From an uncultured Clostridium sp. (GTDB lineage: Bacteria; Bacillota; Clostridia; TANB77; CAG-508), in the NCBI GenBank assembly GCA_900556345.1, contig USOM01000080.1, positions 1 to 5,251 of the forward strand: 5,251 bases of DNA, given 5' to 3'. The position numbers were made by a program, and so were the translations under genes. Under the pieces are notes generated by a model. That model saw only the letters and a program-made list of their open reading frames with translations, had not been told where the DNA came from and made no database searches. Below are positions 4,849-5,251 of the stretch, piece by piece. Numbering within the stretch: position 1 is the first letter of the stretch; the number at the start of each line of letters is the position of its first letter.

Positions 4849-5251
4849 ATGAAGAGAAAAAGCAATTTGTATAAAAATTTACTTAAAATGGAAAATATTG
4901 AGTTGGCATATAATGAAGTATGTTCACATACAAGAAATAAAAGAAAGGCAAGAAATTATAGGGAATTTAAGTGTGTTTATATTAGTAGAATATGTAAAAT
5001 TTTATCAAAAAGAAAATATGAAGTTGGAAAATATAATGTTTTTACAATATATGAGCCTAAAAAAAGAATTATTGTAAGCCAAAATCTTCAAGATAAGGTA
5101 ATAAATCATCTAATTAGTAGACAAATATTATACCCAGCATTAATGCCGTGCTTAATAGAAGAAAATGTGGCAAGTATAGAAAATAAGGGAACAAAATATG
5201 GTTTGGAATTAGCTAATAAATTTCATCGTAAATGCAAGATAAAATATAAAG
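4849..5251 (+). CDS. DGR reverse transcriptase, N-terminal part (runs off window)
   Basis: ATG at 4849 follows AAAGGA (4834-4839) at nine bases, and the frame stays open to the window end (134 codons). Residues 35-60 are basic. FTIYEPKKRIIV (65-76) and QDKVINHLISRQI (81-93) match the first reverse transcriptase motif of group II intron and DGR enzymes (EPKxR, then D+VV/H helix). ENKGTKYGLELANKF (111-125) matches the following KGT/GxH motif. The catalytic palm with YxDD and the DGR-specific QxxxSQ motif lie outside the window, so they cannot be checked. The enzyme reads TR RNA and misincorporates opposite A, giving the pattern seen in VR. Assignment to the DGR group rests mainly on the TR/VR pair and avd next to it. 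Confidence 0.85.
   Translation, partial: MKRKSNLYKNLLKMENIELAYNEVCSHTRNKRKARNYREFKCVYISRICKILSKRKYEVGKYNVFTIYEPKKRIIVSQNLQDKVINHLISRQILYPALMPCLIEENVASIENKGTKYGLELANKFHRKCKIKYK

Noticed and set aside
4849..5251. Retron or group II intron reverse transcriptase
   Set aside because: The adjacent TR/VR pair with adenine-specific changes and the Avd-like gene identify a DGR; no msr/msd or intron domain structure is seen.

Overview
The window is AT-rich, carries strong GGAGG-type ribosome binding sites, and has a prepilin-like signal (KGITLIALVVTI) of the kind common in low-GC Firmicutes. It fits a Clostridia-like, probably gut-associated, genome or an element integrated in one. Species cannot be named from the sequence.

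Region 1 (1-1539): the C-terminal part of a long coiled-coil ABC/SMC-type ATPase with a membrane hairpin inside the coiled coil. It begins before the window and is split by a frame break near 412-415. Region 2 (1540-1902): an AT-rich spacer, then a structured RNA that I read as 6S RNA (about 1690-1902) with a closing terminal stem and a T-run. Region 3 (1903-2230): a promoter, a 27-codon small ORF containing (AC)16 and encoding a His-Thr tract, and a nearly perfect 23-bp terminator hairpin directly ahead of the next gene.

Region 4 (2231-5251) is a diversity-generating retroelement (DGR). In order it has: a prepilin-like target gene ending in a variable repeat (VR, 3348-3498); a hairpin; a MutS-domain-I-like accessory gene; an Avd-like accessory gene; the template repeat (TR, 4497-4647); a structured spacer with an intrinsic terminator; and the start of the reverse transcriptase gene, cut off by the window end. 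VR and TR are 151 bp each with no gaps. Of 22 mismatches, 21 are at TR adenines, the hallmark of DGR adenine mutagenesis. The reverse transcriptase copies TR RNA with errors at A, and the cDNA replaces VR, rewriting the ligand-facing residues of the target. Avd and the MutS-like protein are the expected helpers.

The target gene is currently broken twice. An extra base near 2318 separates the signal segment from the body. The DGR itself appears to have made a stop: TR codon AAA became TAA in VR at 3474-3476. The most novel-looking signal is upstream. Changing the AC repeat number would move the small ORF between frames that stop before the terminator hairpin and one frame that is open right through it. 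This suggests a phase-variable attenuation switch controlling the DGR target, so two diversification mechanisms may be stacked on one surface protein.
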